Part shown: positions 1-6,639 of the stretch, piece by piece
How positions within the stretch are numbered: position 1 is the first letter of the stretch
Layout of the letters: each line of letters begins with the position of its first letter
Assembly (NCBI GenBank): GCA_023257915.1
Contig: JALRBB010000388.1
Span: 1 to 9,601 of the forward strand
DNA: 9,601 bases
Direction of reading: 5' to 3'
DNA from: Quisquiliibacterium sp.
GTDB taxonomy: Bacteria > Pseudomonadota > Gammaproteobacteria > Burkholderiales > Burkholderiaceae_E
Translations under genes and position numbers: made by a program
The notes under the pieces: generated by a model
What the model was told of the DNA's origin: nothing
The model's input: only the letters and a program-made list of their open reading frames with translations
Database searches by the model: none

Positions 1-142
1 GTACCAGCATGTCTGCCGGTCCGGATCCGTTGATGCGGATCGATGCGAGTTGCAGCAGTTCTGCGAGAACTGCCGGTGGATCGACGGCTTCGGCGGCCTG
101 ATCACCCAGATCGATCTCCGCCATTTCATCGTGCTTGCGCAA
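1..142 (-). CDS. cfa: Cyclopropane-fatty-acyl-phospholipid synthase, N-terminal fragment (cut by left edge)
   Basis: This is the start of a leftward gene; the rest lies outside the window. The visible peptide ends in AELLQLASIRINGSGPADML, which matches the conserved N-terminal region of proteobacterial CFA synthases (E. coli Cfa has NELLSRAGIAINGSAPADI, recalled from knowledge of the family). The enzyme uses S-adenosylmethionine to methylenate cis double bonds of membrane phospholipid acyl chains at the inner membrane face, usually on entry to stationary phase or under acid stress. The catalytic methyltransferase domain is not in view. Start choice: a TTG at 142 has a perfect GGAGG (plus coordinates 148-152) five bases upstream, whereas the in-frame ATG at 124 has no clear ribosome site, so TTG is preferred and ATG 124 is the alternative. 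Other N-terminal features cannot be judged from 47 residues. The family call is good but rests on a short stretch. Confidence 0.72.
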   Translation of the reverse strand, partial: MRKHDEMAEIDLGDQAAEAVDPPAVLAELLQLASIRINGSGPADMLV

Positions 143-147
143 GACGA

Positions 148-152
148 CCTCC
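148..152 (-). promoter_or_regulatory. Shine-Dalgarno site of cfa (GGAGG)
   Basis: Read on the minus strand this is GGAGG followed by five bases and then TTG at 142. It is the strongest ribosome-binding site seen in the window. It lies 23 bases from the in-frame ATG at 124, too far to serve it, so it decides in favour of the TTG start. Confidence 0.55.
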
Positions 153-188
153 GAGATGCAAGTGACGCAGGACGGAGCGCGGTAACCA

Positions 189-217
189 GCAGGGAAACCT
201 GCAGGGAGACGATCCTG
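189..217 (-). other. Overlapping complementary segments in the cfa leader
   Basis: The segment contains alternating GCAGG and CCTGC pentamers. In the leftward transcript, 217-213 can pair with 205-201 (7-base loop), and 202-198 can pair with 193-189 (4-base loop). The two pairings share bases 201-202, so they exclude each other. The centre (198-205) is the 8-base palindrome CCTGCAGG. Stems are only 5 bp, so this may be chance; it lies about 47-75 bases before the cfa start. The rest of the 143-397 divergent spacer shows nothing else I can support. Confidence 0.25.
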
Positions 218-245
218 CGCCAATCGATGGCTTCGCTACTGGTCA

Positions 246-275
246 ACGATAACCAAACTCGGCCCGTTCTGACAA
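246..275 (-). promoter_or_regulatory. Candidate sigma-70-type promoter for cfa
   Basis: On the minus strand, TTGTCA (plus 270-275; 5 of 6 matches to TTGACA) is followed after 18 bases by TATCGT (plus 246-251; 4 of 6 matches to TATAAT). Transcription would begin near 239 and give a leader of roughly 95 bases before the TTG start. The match is moderate and made by eye. A stationary-phase (sigma-S) promoter is also possible for this gene family and could be elsewhere. No comparably good promoter was seen for the rightward Nudix gene in the same spacer. Confidence 0.3.
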
Positions 276-397
276 TCCTGTCTCGGGGGCGATGCTTCTT
301 CCATCCAGTACCCCCGCGACGGGCATCGCGACCTCGAAGAGGCGAACAAGCCAGTAAACTCGGTGCTTTCCGACCTGATGCTGCAAGATTCAAGAAA

Positions 398-1273
398 ATG
401 ACGCTCAATTCCCAGGAAGTGCTGACTCCACCCCGCCACGCCGCCTCGGTGATCTTGCTGCGCGACGGGCCGAACGGGCTTGAAGTGCTGTTGCTGCGCC
501 GCCATGGCGAATCCGACGTTCTCGGCGGGGCCTATGTCTTCCCGGGCGGCAAGCTGGATGCGGCCGACAGTGAAGAGGAATTGCTGTCGCGCCTGGATCG
601 CGAGATTCCAGCCCTGCACGGCCAACTGGGCGAGCCGGATATCGATGCGCAAAAAGCGGCTGGCCTGTTCGTCGCAGCGGTCCGCGAGACCTTCGAGGAA
701 GCCGGGATCCTGCTGGCCCCAGGGATCGGCCCGCAAGCGGCAGAGGCCCTACGAGCCCGGCTGCGCGAAGGTCTGTCGTTTGGAGAGGCGCTTGCGGAAA
801 CCCCATTGAGACTGGCGGTCAGTGCGATGCACCCGTGGTCACGCTGGATCACACCGAAAGTGCCCTCATTGACGAACAAGCGCTTCGACACCCGTTTCTT
901 CGCTGCCGAAGTGCCCGCGGGTTTGCAGGCCCGTCATGACGAGCATGAAGCAACCGAAGCCTGGTGGACCACGCCCCGCGCCGCGCTGGAGCGTTACTGG
1001 GAGCGCGAAATCATGCTCGCGCCGCCGCAGATCCAGAGCCTGGCGCACCTGGCAAGACACCCGAGCGTCGGCTCAGCACTGGCTGAAGCACAAACCCGCC
1101 GCCCGCCGGTGATCCAGCCCGAACCCTTCGAGGTCGATGGCATCCGTGTGATCGCGTATCCGGGCGACGAACGGCATCCGGTCAGCGTGCGCGCGATGCC
1201 GGGACCCAGCCGCCTGTCATACCGGCAGGGACGCTTCGAACCGGAAGGCGGCTTCGACGCGTTCTTCGCCTGA
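398..1273 (+). CDS. Nudix hydrolase with long insertion in the Nudix box (NUDT19-like)
   Basis: A 291-residue protein of the Nudix superfamily, which hydrolyses nucleoside diphosphates linked to another group using divalent metal. The strand before the box reads ASVILLRDGPNGLEVLLLRR (residues 16-35), then FPGG at 48-51, and the catalytic helix is RETFEEAG at residues 96-103 (the REXXEEXG core, metal-binding E97, E100, E101). In an ordinary Nudix box only about 11 residues separate the GG from this REXXEEXG; here there are 44. Such an insertion is known in the NUDT19 (RP2p) group, which includes CoA diphosphatases, so an acyl-CoA or CoA-like substrate is a reasonable inference, not shown. The frame stays open upstream to 50, but that part overlaps cfa and has no family resemblance; ATG 398 sits just ahead of the conserved domain, although its ribosome site is weak. 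The stop is 6 bases before the next gene, suggesting co-transcription. Confidence 0.85.
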   Translation: MTLNSQEVLTPPRHAASVILLRDGPNGLEVLLLRRHGESDVLGGAYVFPGGKLDAADSEEELLSRLDREIPALHGQLGEPDIDAQKAAGLFVAAVRETFEEAGILLAPGIGPQAAEALRARLREGLSFGEALAETPLRLAVSAMHPWSRWITPKVPSLTNKRFDTRFFAAEVPAGLQARHDEHEATEAWWTTPRAALERYWEREIMLAPPQIQSLAHLARHPSVGSALAEAQTRRPPVIQPEPFEVDGIRVIAYPGDERHPVSVRAMPGPSRLSYRQGRFEPEGGFDAFFA

Positions 1274-1279
1274 AGCCCG

Positions 1280-2224
1280 ATGCCGCCGGAATTCGATTAT
1301 CCCGACGGCATCAGCGCGATCGACGCCGGCTACGGCCGCGAGAACCTGGTCGCAATTCACCTGCTGGTCGAGCAGACCCGGGCAGCCATCATCGACACCG
1401 GGCACAACGACGCGGTCCCTCGGGTTTTGTCCGCATTGGCCGCCCGTGGCATCGCGCGCGAAAACGTCGACTGGGTGATCCTGACGCATGTTCACCTGGA
1501 CCATGCCGGAGGTGCCGGGGCGCTGATGTCGCTGTTGCCCAATGCCCGACTGCTGGTGCATCCGCGTGGCGCTCGCCACATGATTGACCCGCGCGCCCTG
1601 TTTGCGGCCACCATCCAGGTCTATGGCGAGCAGGCGGCCCGCCGGTTATACGGTGAGCTGCAAGCAGTCGATGCACGGCGTATCGTCGAAGCGACCGACG
1701 AACTTCAGATCCAGCTTGCGGGCCGCCGGCTCAGCGTGCTGGACACCCCGGGACATGCCCGCCACCACATCTGTCTGCATGATGAACGCACCGGTCATCT
1801 GTTTACCGGCGACACGTTCGGTATTTCGTACCGGGAACTCGATGTCGATGGTCGGGCAATGATTTTTCCGACGACAACGCCTGTGCAGTTCGACCCGCAG
1901 GCAATGCACAGATCGATCGACCGGATCGCGGCGCTGAACCCGGGCGCGGTCTACCTGACCCACTTCGGGATGCGAGAAGACGTCGCGCGGCTCGCGCGCG
2001 ACCTGCACCGGCTAATCGATCGCTACGTGACCATTGCTCGCGCGCATGAACAGGCGGGCGAGGATCGCCAGCCTCTGATCGCCCGCGACCTGGATGCGCT
2101 TCTACTTAGCGAATGCCGCAGTCATGGCTCGCAGCTGCCGGATGCGCGCTTGCGCGAACTGCTGTCACATGACGTGCAACTGAACGCCTCCGGACTGCTG
2201 AGCTGGCTGGACTCGGGTCGTTGA
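1280..2224 (+). CDS. MBL-fold metallo-hydrolase
   Basis: A 314-residue metallo-beta-lactamase-fold hydrolase with a full set of metal ligands: HVHLDH at residues 70-75 (the HxHxDH signature), H159 in TPGHA, D178 in FTGDTF and H228 in THFG. A binuclear zinc or iron site is expected. The N-terminal part (about 10-235) is the hydrolase fold; the C-terminal ~75 residues look helical and do not resemble a known domain to me. The arrangement is that of the broad glyoxalase II/LACTB2-like branch, which acts on thioesters, phosphodiesters or nucleic acids; sequence alone does not fix the substrate. No signal peptide is visible, so it is probably cytoplasmic. The start follows the Nudix stop by 6 bases with a short GAAG upstream, so translation is likely coupled to the Nudix gene. 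A shared pathway (for example CoA-thioester turnover) is a guess from this pairing. Confidence 0.88.
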   Translation: MPPEFDYPDGISAIDAGYGRENLVAIHLLVEQTRAAIIDTGHNDAVPRVLSALAARGIARENVDWVILTHVHLDHAGGAGALMSLLPNARLLVHPRGARHMIDPRALFAATIQVYGEQAARRLYGELQAVDARRIVEATDELQIQLAGRRLSVLDTPGHARHHICLHDERTGHLFTGDTFGISYRELDVDGRAMIFPTTTPVQFDPQAMHRSIDRIAALNPGAVYLTHFGMREDVARLARDLHRLIDRYVTIARAHEQAGEDRQPLIARDLDALLLSECRSHGSQLPDARLRELLSHDVQLNASGLLSWLDSGR

Positions 2225-2225
2225 C

Positions 2226-2257
2226 ACGAAGGCGGTTGAGCGAGTCACCGCCTTCGT
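2226..2257. terminator. Stem-loop between convergent genes, possible bidirectional terminator
   Basis: An 11-bp perfect inverted repeat (ACGAAGGCGGT at 2226-2236 against 2247-2257) encloses a 10-base loop. It fills most of the 38-base gap between the converging MBL and SDR genes, where a shared terminator is expected. Neither side has a run of T residues after the stem, so it is not a classical intrinsic terminator; it could block read-through weakly, work with Rho, or protect the 3' ends of both messages. Confidence 0.6.
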
Positions 2258-2262
2258 CGCCG

Positions 2263-3009
2263 TCAAGAAAGCATCTGTGCGCCGTCGACTGCGATCGTCT
2301 GACCGGTCACCCAACTGGCCATGTCACTGGCCAGAAATAGTACGACATTGGCCACTTCCTCGGGGCCTCCGAAACGCCCGAACGGAATGCTGTCCAGAAT
2401 CCGCTTGTAGAGCGGCGGATTGTTTTGCTTGGCCACATCCCAGACCCCGCCGGCAAATTCGATCGAGCCGGGCGCAACGCAATTGACACGGATCTTGCGC
2501 GAAGCGAGCGCTGCTGCCTGCGTTTTGGTGTATTGGATCAGAGCTGCCTTGACCGCCCCATAAGGCGGCGTGCGCACACTGGGCGTCAGGCCGGAGATCG
2601 AGGACACATGAATGATCGAGCCCCCATCGGGCATGCGCTCAAGCGCCGCATGGCTGGCACGCACCGTCGCGAGCAGATCGACGTTGATGCTTGTCGCCCA
2701 GCCAGCCTCGTCATCGCTGCGCCCAAATCCCGAGGCATTGTTGACCAGGATATCGATGCCGCCGAGCGCATCTGCCGCCTGACCAATGTACGCGCGCACC
2801 GCGTCACCATCGGCCAGATCGCAGCTGGCACCATGCACCTTGCCGCCATGCGCGCGCAGCGCCTGAACTGCCTCATCGACACCAGCCTGTCCGCGAGCGC
2901 AGATCGACACGTCTGCACCGGCGCGCGCGAATACCTCGGCGATCGAGCGTCCGATGCCGCGACTGCCTCCGGCAACGACCAGCCTGCGACCACGCATCGA
3001 GATTTCCAT
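2263..3009 (-). CDS. SDR-family NAD(P)-dependent oxidoreductase
   Basis: A 248-residue classical short-chain dehydrogenase/reductase, at the usual family length. Visible motifs: cofactor-binding AGGSRGIG at residues 13-20 (a variant of TGxxxGIG with A for T), CDLAD at 63-67, NNAS at 90-93, catalytic N109, S137, Y150 and K154 (YxxxK), and the C-terminal GRFGGPEEVANVVLFLASD and TGQ-VDG segments. It should catalyse NAD(P)(H)-dependent oxidation or reduction of a hydroxyl/keto group in the cytoplasm; the substrate cannot be read from the sequence. R17 in the glycine motif is compatible with NADP(H) preference, but that is only suggestive. The start at 3009 has AAGGA about 8 bases upstream; an in-frame ATG at 2997 is less likely. 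It lies 89 bases downstream of ftsH on the same strand, so it may share that transcript, but the gap is wide enough for its own promoter. Confidence 0.92.
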   Translation of the reverse strand: MEISMRGRRLVVAGGSRGIGRSIAEVFARAGADVSICARGQAGVDEAVQALRAHGGKVHGASCDLADGDAVRAYIGQAADALGGIDILVNNASGFGRSDDEAGWATSINVDLLATVRASHAALERMPDGGSIIHVSSISGLTPSVRTPPYGAVKAALIQYTKTQAAALASRKIRVNCVAPGSIEFAGGVWDVAKQNNPPLYKRILDSIPFGRFGGPEEVANVVLFLASDMASWVTGQTIAVDGAQMLS

Positions 3010-3098
3010 GAAGATTTTCCTTATCGGTTAAACGAACTCATTGTTGATCGCCGCAATTGCGACACGCCCGATACACCGAATATGCCTCGTGCGAACCG

Positions 3099-4946
3099 CT
3101 AATCGCGACCTGGCAGCGACTCGGCGTCATCGGCTGGAACCGTGGTGAGCATCTGCTGCAACTGAAGCTCGGTCAGTGTTTCCTGCTCCAGCAACAGGGC
3201 TGCCCCAGCCTCCAGCCTGGCACGCTGCCCCCGCAGGATCGCACGAGCCGCCTGGAAACGGTGGGCGACAATTTCACGCACTGCCTGGTCGATGCTGCGC
3301 GCGGTGTCCTCCGAGTATTCCTTGACCTGCGGCACGGCCAGTTCGGTGCCAAGCAGCGTCGACTGCGGATGCTCATAGGCAACGTTACCCAGCGTGTCGT
3401 CCATGCCGAAGCGCATCACCATGCTGCGGGCGATGTCGGTCACCTTGGCCAGATCATCGGCCGCGCCGGTCGAGACCTCGCCGAACACCAGCGACTCCGC
3501 AGCCCGCCCACCAAGCAGCACCGCCATCTTGTCCTCGAGTTCGCGACGGGTCATCAGAAACCGGTCTTCAATAGGGCGCTGGATCGTGTAGCCAAGCGAA
3601 CCAATGCCCCGCGGGATGATTGACACCTTGTGCACGCGGTCGCTGCCTGGCAGTGCGAGAGCCACCAGGGCGTGTCCCATCTCGTGAAAGGCGACGATCC
3701 GGCGTTCCAGCGGATTGAGCAGCCGGTTCTTCTTCTCGAGCCCGGCGACGATGCGCTCGACCGCCCCAGTGAAGTCAGCCAGAGTGACTGCGTCACCGCC
3801 TCGACGGGTGGCGAGCAATGCCGCCTCATTGACCAGGTTGGCCAGATCGGCGCCCGAAAACCCCGGCGTCAACGCGGCGATCTGCTCCGGATCAGCATCC
3901 GCCGCAAGACGAACCTTCTTCAGATGCACATTCAGGATCTGCACCCGCCCCACTTTGTCGGGGCGATCGACAAGGACCTGCCGATCGAAGCGACCGGCGC
4001 GCAGTAAGGCCGGATCGAGAATCTCCGGGCGATTCGTGGCTGCGAGCAGCACAAGGCCTACGCTGGGGTCGAATCCATCAAGTTCGGCAAGCAACTGGTT
4101 CAGTGTCTGCTCTTTTTCGTAATGTCCGCCGCCGAGCCCGAACGCGCCGCGCGCCCTGCCAAGCGCGTCGAGCTCATCGATGAAGATGATCGCCGGTGCG
4201 CGCTGGCGCGCCTGCTCGAACAGATCGCGCACCCTGGCAGCGCCGACTCCGACAAACATTTCGACAAACTCGGATCCGTTGATCGAAAAAAACGGCACGC
4301 CAGCTTCACCGGCCACTGCGCGAGCCAACAGCGTCTTGCCGGTGCCGGGCGGACCGACCAGCAAGATGCCGCGAGGAATCCGCGCGCCCAGCCTTCCGTA
4401 ACTGCCAGGATCTTTCAGAAAGCCGACGATCTCCTGCAACTCGATCTTGGCCTCGTCGACGCCGGCAAAATCCTCAAAACTGACCTTGATGTCGGTTTCA
4501 ACGAACACCCGCGCCTTGCTCTTGCCGATCGACATCAGCCCGCCGCCAACCCCGCTGCGATCAGTGATCCGTCGCACCAGGAACATCCAGATTCCGAAAA
4601 AGATCAGCGCCGGCAGCACCCAGCCCATCAGATCGCGAAACAAGGTGCTCTGCACACCACCGGTGACCTTGACCCCCTTGAGTGCGAACGCTTGCGCAAG
4701 ATCCGGATCGACACGCAGCGTCGAAAAGTGGGTATGCCCGTCAGGCAGCGGGCGGGTGAATTCTCCCTGCAGCCGGTCTGGATAGACAACCACGCTGGCC
4801 ACGTTGCCCGCCTCCAGTTGCACCATGAGTTCGCTATAAGGCAAGGGCTCGGTACTTCGCCAGGACTGCGTCAGGTCCTGGATCAGCAGCATGCCCAGCA
4901 CCGCAAGCAGCAGGTACCAGAGGTTCCATTGCGGGATTTTTTGCAT
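3099..4946 (-). CDS. ftsH: ATP-dependent zinc metalloprotease FtsH
   Basis: A membrane-anchored AAA+ protease that extracts and degrades misfolded membrane and some cytosolic proteins, working as a hexamer. From the chosen start (615 residues): first membrane segment at about 7-24, a periplasmic domain to about 105, second membrane segment at about 106-127, Walker A GPPGTGKT at 198-205, pore loop MFVG at 230-233, Walker B IIFIDE at 253-258, second region of homology at 303-321 with arginine fingers R316 and R319, zinc site HEMGH at 421-425 and probable third ligand D498. All catalytic elements are intact. The preferred start is ATG 4946 ([11 protein letters not shown]), which gives the short N-terminus usual for this subgroup; an in-frame ATG at 4958 would add four residues, and neither has a good ribosome site. 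It is not beside rlmE, folP or glmM, the usual company of the main proteobacterial ftsH, so it may be a second copy. It is followed by an SDR gene on the same strand. Confidence 0.93.
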   Translation of the reverse strand: MQKIPQWNLWYLLLAVLGMLLIQDLTQSWRSTEPLPYSELMVQLEAGNVASVVVYPDRLQGEFTRPLPDGHTHFSTLRVDPDLAQAFALKGVKVTGGVQSTLFRDLMGWVLPALIFFGIWMFLVRRITDRSGVGGGLMSIGKSKARVFVETDIKVSFEDFAGVDEAKIELQEIVGFLKDPGSYGRLGARIPRGILLVGPPGTGKTLLARAVAGEAGVPFFSINGSEFVEMFVGVGAARVRDLFEQARQRAPAIIFIDELDALGRARGAFGLGGGHYEKEQTLNQLLAELDGFDPSVGLVLLAATNRPEILDPALLRAGRFDRQVLVDRPDKVGRVQILNVHLKKVRLAADADPEQIAALTPGFSGADLANLVNEAALLATRRGGDAVTLADFTGAVERIVAGLEKKNRLLNPLERRIVAFHEMGHALVALALPGSDRVHKVSIIPRGIGSLGYTIQRPIEDRFLMTRRELEDKMAVLLGGRAAESLVFGEVSTGAADDLAKVTDIARSMVMRFGMDDTLGNVAYEHPQSTLLGTELAVPQVKEYSEDTARSIDQAVREIVAHRFQAARAILRGQRARLEAGAALLLEQETLTELQLQQMLTTVPADDAESLPGRD

Positions 4947-4958
4947 TGCAACCAGCAT

Positions 4959-5149
4959 ACCGCGTTCAACGACCGACCGGTGATGCCGGTGACGTCGCGG
5001 GGCCGGATTGCCGATGCCAAGCGGTGCTTGACGAACACAGCTCTGGCGTTAGCCGGAAACCAACGGGCGAGACCGCTTGCGGCGGGACGCGCAGCACGCC
5101 AGACTTGCGATTCCCGCAATCCACTGACGACCCCGGTCGCAAGCTGCCC
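4959..5149. other. Divergent spacer between ftsH and the D-aminoacylase gene
   Basis: These 191 bases must hold the start signals of both flanking genes, but no convincing promoter could be picked out. A TTGACG at 5028-5033 on the plus strand lacks a matching -10 box at normal spacing. Two small hairpins are present: ACCGG/CCGGT at 4976-4990 and TTGCG/CGCAA at 5105-5119, each with a 5-bp stem and 5-base loop. Frames stay open across it on both strands, as is common in GC-rich DNA, but their translations show no recognisable family. Confidence 0.4.
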
Positions 5150-6601
5150 ATGCCTGAATTCGACCTGCTTTTGCGTGATGCCGATGTGATCGACGGTAGC
5201 GGAACCCCACGCTTTCGTGCCGACGTGGGTGTGCGCAACGGACTGATTGCCGCTGTCGGCGACCTCGGCAATGCGTCCGCTTCGCAAGTCGTCTCGCTGG
5301 ACGGCCTCGCCCTGTCTCCTGGCTTCATCGACGTGCATACCCATGACGACCGGCTGGTGCTGTCGGATCCGGCAATGACTCCGAAGGTCAGTCAGGGAGT
5401 GACGACCGTCATCGTCGGCAACTGCGGCATTAGCCTGGCACCGATGGGCATGACGCCTCCAACGCCACCGCTGAACCTGATCGCCGGCGATCAGGACGCA
5501 CATCGCTTTGATAACTTCGCCGACTATTTCGCTGCAATGGACGCAGCGCCGCCAGCGACCAACTGCGCCGCGCTGGTCGGTCACACGACACTGCGAGCCC
5601 GCACGATGGCCTCGCTCGAGCGCGAAGCCAACGACACGGAGATCGCGGCGATGCGGGCGCTCGTCGACGAAGCGCTGCGCTCAGGCGCGATCGGGGCCTC
5701 TACCGGTACCTTTTACGCACCGGCCAAGCCAGCGACGCCGCGCGAAGTGCAAGCGGTGTTCGAACCGCTGCGCGGCACCGATGCTGTGATTGCCTCGCAT
5801 GTTCGCGACGAGACCGGGCCGGTGCTCGACTCGATTGATGAGGTACTGGGCATCGCGGCCGCACTCGGCGTGCGCCAGGTGATCTCGCATCACAAGGTGG
5901 TGGGAAAACCGAACTTCGGCCGCTCGCGCGAGACGCTGGCGCATTTCGATACCAGACGAAGAGAAGCGGCGGATCCGACCCGGGTCTGCCTCGATTGCTA
6001 TCCCTACGCGGCTTCCTCGACGATCCTGCGTGCCGATACCGTGGCGATCGCCAAAAAGACCTTGATCGCCTGGTCGATACCAATCCCGGAAGCGAGCGGT
6101 CGTACCATCGACGAGTTCGCAGCAGAACGCAAACTGAGCATTGAACAGGCAATCGAAGCCTTGCAGCCGGCCGGTGCGATTTACTTTTCGATGGACGAGC
6201 CAGATGTCGAGCGCATTCTCGCGTACCCGGAGACGATGGTCGGCTCCGATGGCCTGCCGCATGACCGCTTCCCACATCCACGACTCTGGGGCGCATTTCC
6301 GCGGGTGCTCGGACACTATTCGCGCGACCGCGGGCTGATGCCTCTGGAGCGCGCGGTCCACAAGATGACCGGTTTGTCGGCGATGCGCTTCGGGTTGAAG
6401 GGCCGAGGCTTCGTACATCCGGGCTGCGCCGCGGACCTGGTGGTGTTCGACCCCCAACGCGTGCGCGACGCGGCCACCTTCGAAGCACCGACGCGCCCGG
6501 CCGAGGGCATCATCCAGGTGCTCGTCAATGGCGTTGCAACCTGGGTCGACGGTCGGCACACCGGAGCGCGCAGCGGTCAGGCGATCCGCCGACGACACTA
6601 G
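5150..6601 (+). CDS. D-aminoacylase / N-acyl-D-amino-acid deacylase
   Basis: A 483-residue amidohydrolase-superfamily enzyme expected to hydrolyse N-acyl-D-amino acids to a D-amino acid and a fatty or acetic acid. Length and metal ligands agree with the characterised Alcaligenes D-aminoacylases (about 483-484 residues): H63 and H65 in DVHTHDD, C92 in GNCGIS (bridging Cys), H217 in ASHVRDE, H247 in SHHK and catalytic D367 in GSDGLP. Also typical are DCYPYAASSTIL at 282-293 and HPRLWGAFPRVLGHY at 376-390. The N- and C-terminal ends form the small beta-sandwich domain around the TIM barrel. No signal peptide is seen. ATG 5150 (MPEFDLL) is chosen because it starts the conserved domain; the open frame reaches 4946 but that extension has no family match. 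The ribosome site is weak. It stands alone between two leftward units. Acyl-chain and side-chain (neutral, Asp, Glu) preference cannot be read here; dihydroorotase- or dipeptidase-like relatives are less likely given the full ligand set. Confidence 0.92.
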   Translation: MPEFDLLLRDADVIDGSGTPRFRADVGVRNGLIAAVGDLGNASASQVVSLDGLALSPGFIDVHTHDDRLVLSDPAMTPKVSQGVTTVIVGNCGISLAPMGMTPPTPPLNLIAGDQDAHRFDNFADYFAAMDAAPPATNCAALVGHTTLRARTMASLEREANDTEIAAMRALVDEALRSGAIGASTGTFYAPAKPATPREVQAVFEPLRGTDAVIASHVRDETGPVLDSIDEVLGIAAALGVRQVISHHKVVGKPNFGRSRETLAHFDTRRREAADPTRVCLDCYPYAASSTILRADTVAIAKKTLIAWSIPIPEASGRTIDEFAAERKLSIEQAIEALQPAGAIYFSMDEPDVERILAYPETMVGSDGLPHDRFPHPRLWGAFPRVLGHYSRDRGLMPLERAVHKMTGLSAMRFGLKGRGFVHPGCAADLVVFDPQRVRDAATFEAPTRPAEGIIQVLVNGVATWVDGRHTGARSGQAIRRRH

Positions 6602-6611
6602 CGCGTTCAAA

Positions 6612-6627
6612 CCCCAACGGTCCGGGG
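6612..6627. terminator. Weak stem-loop in convergent gap
   Basis: CCCC at 6612-6615 can pair with GGGG at 6624-6627 across an 8-base loop, inside the 38-base gap between the converging D-aminoacylase and rlmB genes. The stem is short and no T-run follows on either strand. The location suits a terminator, the structure is poor; termination here may depend on Rho. Confidence 0.2.
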
Positions 6628-6639
6628 CAGCACTGCAGA

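Noticed and set aside
50..397. N-terminal extension of the Nudix frame back to an ATG at 50
   Set aside because: It overlaps the cfa start and leader, its translation resembles no domain, and the conserved protein begins just after ATG 398.
3052..3061. Palindrome CGCAATTGCG in the ftsH-SDR gap as an operator
   Set aside because: A single 10-base palindrome is expected by chance at this scale, and there is no second copy or nearby regulator gene.
2425..3102. Plus-strand frame antisense to the SDR gene
   Set aside because: The SDR reading has all family motifs; the opposite reading has none.
5028..5055. TTGACG as a promoter for the D-aminoacylase gene
   Set aside because: No acceptable -10 hexamer occurs 15-19 bases downstream.
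4946..5149. N-terminal extension of the D-aminoacylase frame
   Set aside because: The extension lies in the divergent spacer and has no family match; homologues begin at the MPEFDLL-type start.
4122..5189. Long plus-strand frame (355 codons) antisense to ftsH
   Set aside because: It mirrors a fully conserved ftsH; its translation is low in hydrophobic order and matches no family. Long antisense frames are usual in GC-rich coding DNA.
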